From assembly GCA_036273715.1 (NCBI GenBank), contig DASUHB010000062.1, forward strand, positions 92,206-156,205: a stretch of DNA of 64,000 nt, given 5' to 3'. The notes under the pieces were generated by a model. It had not been told where the DNA came from. It ran no database searches and saw only the letters and a list, made by a program, of their open reading frames with translations. Source of the stretch: Gemmatimonadaceae bacterium. GTDB taxonomy: Bacteria > Gemmatimonadota > Gemmatimonadetes > Gemmatimonadales > Gemmatimonadaceae. A program made the position numbers and the translations under genes. Numbering within the stretch: position 1 is the stretch's first letter; the number at the start of each line of letters is the position of its first letter. Of the stretch, positions 63,445 through 64,000 are shown piece after piece.

Positions 63445-64000
63445 TCAAAATAGCGCGGCAATAAACGCCACCAATTCGCTGATACCCTCTGCGCCGCTAG
63501 CCGCTTCCGCAACCGGTGCGGCAGCTTCTGCCGTAGGCGCGACAGCAGGTGCCACTTGAAAGATCGGCGCGCCATCGGCTGCTGAGCCTATGTTAGTCAA
63601 TGTTTCGCCACTGGGAAGTTCGAAAGGCGTGGGGGGTGGGCCGGCTGCAACCTTGGCGCTTGCCGCAGTCGCAGCGTCCATTGCTTGATTGGATTCAATG
63701 TCCGACATGGTTTCGGACGAGGTCTTGCCCATCGTTTCTGGACCTACCTCGTGTGCTGGTTCCAACAGCTGTTCAATTGGGTGTGACTCAGCCGGCCGTA
63801 CGACCTCCTTCTGTGGCGATTGAAGCGGACCCAAGTGAAGATGTGCCGCCAGGGCGACGACTTCAATCGACACTCGCGCCGCCGTCTGCCACCACCAAGG
63901 GTCCAGCCCAAACGGATCCGAATACGTGATTGGATCGTCGTTCGCGAATCCGTACGCGTTGAGCCCACCCGCTAGTCCTAACGGGTCTTCCTGTGTGAAC
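63445..64000 (-). CDS. RHS-repeat protein, C-terminal end (cut by window edge)
   Basis: The minus frame enters from the right edge with the conserved RHS core end: FTQEDPLGLAGGLNAYGFAN followed by DDPITYSDPFGLDP. After this come about 150 variable residues (WWWQTAARVSIEVVALAAHL to LVAFIAALF), rich in Ala, Pro and Glu, with no nuclease or deaminase motif that I recognise. In RHS proteins this position holds the toxin tip. Most of the gene lies beyond the window. Confidence 0.82.
   Translation of the reverse strand, partial: FTQEDPLGLAGGLNAYGFANDDPITYSDPFGLDPWWWQTAARVSIEVVALAAHLHLGPLQSPQKEVVRPAESHPIEQLLEPAHEVGPETMGKTSSETMSDIESNQAMDAATAASAKVAAGPPPTPFELPSGETLTNIGSAADGAPIFQVAPAVAPTAEAAAPVAEAASGAEGISELVAFIAALF

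Noticed and set aside
1..64000. CRISPR array, rRNA operon or complete tRNA gene
   Set aside because: No regularly spaced repeats, rRNA stretches or full cloverleaf were found; the only tRNA-like sequence lacks an anticodon arm.

Overview
The window is 64 kb of GC-rich bacterial chromosome with an integron in the middle and a decayed, lower-GC accessory segment at the right end. The gene set looks most like Gemmatimonadota: a PadR regulator with an ADOP-type MacB permease, a DUF5916 outer-membrane protein, a SARP/TPR regulator, several exported S9/S10/M14/M56 peptidases, and Ig-like lipoproteins. There is no rRNA or marker gene here to prove that, and Acidobacteriota would be the next choice.

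Layout. 1-4.8 kb: acetyl-CoA synthetase (cut by the window edge), a ccmABCD haem-export cluster and an ankyrin protein. 5-16.8 kb: an Ig-like lipoprotein, ADOP permease plus PadR with a clear operator, a SRPBCC protein, a second ankyrin protein, an amidohydrolase, peptidase T and an S10 carboxypeptidase. 17-23.6 kb: a galactoside cluster (GH35 beta-galactosidase, a Tat-exported clan-D glycosidase, and a sodium/solute symporter fused to a sugar nucleotidyltransferase). 23.6-29.9 kb: an integron (IntI integrase, attI-like site and an array of cassettes separated by attC sites). 30.6 kb: a galactokinase-like GHMP kinase that completes the sugar cluster, so the integron appears to sit inside it. 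32-58.9 kb: SARP/TPR regulator, AraC regulator, hydrolases, a DUF5916 barrel, a Fic protein, an M14 peptidase, ECF sigma with small FecR-like partners, a BlaI-M56 sensor pair, TetR/VOC/berberine-bridge genes, an NDH-2-like oxidoreductase and a CobA-HemD fusion. 58.9-64 kb: gene fragments (DUF4143 ATPase, RHS, DinB, VapC), an unknown 404-residue protein and the C-terminal end of an intact-looking RHS protein.

The most unusual signal is a dispersed heptamer. GTTAGGC or its complement GCCTAAC occurs about 100 times (hand count, about 59 and 42), when roughly 7 would be expected at this base composition. It lies in genes on both strands and in all reading frames, usually through the rare TTA, CTA or AAC codons or as the stop codon TAA/TAG. 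It is almost absent inside the integron cassettes, in the integrase gene and in the last 2.7 kb. The same heptamer is the core (R'/R'') sequence of integron attC sites, so this chromosome is saturated with half-sites resembling those used by the integrase it carries.

Several regulators have visible operator-like palindromes next to their own start codons (PadR, BlaI, Fic, and the VOC/TetR pair), which suggests autoregulation. All functional calls are from reading the translations; no database search was run.
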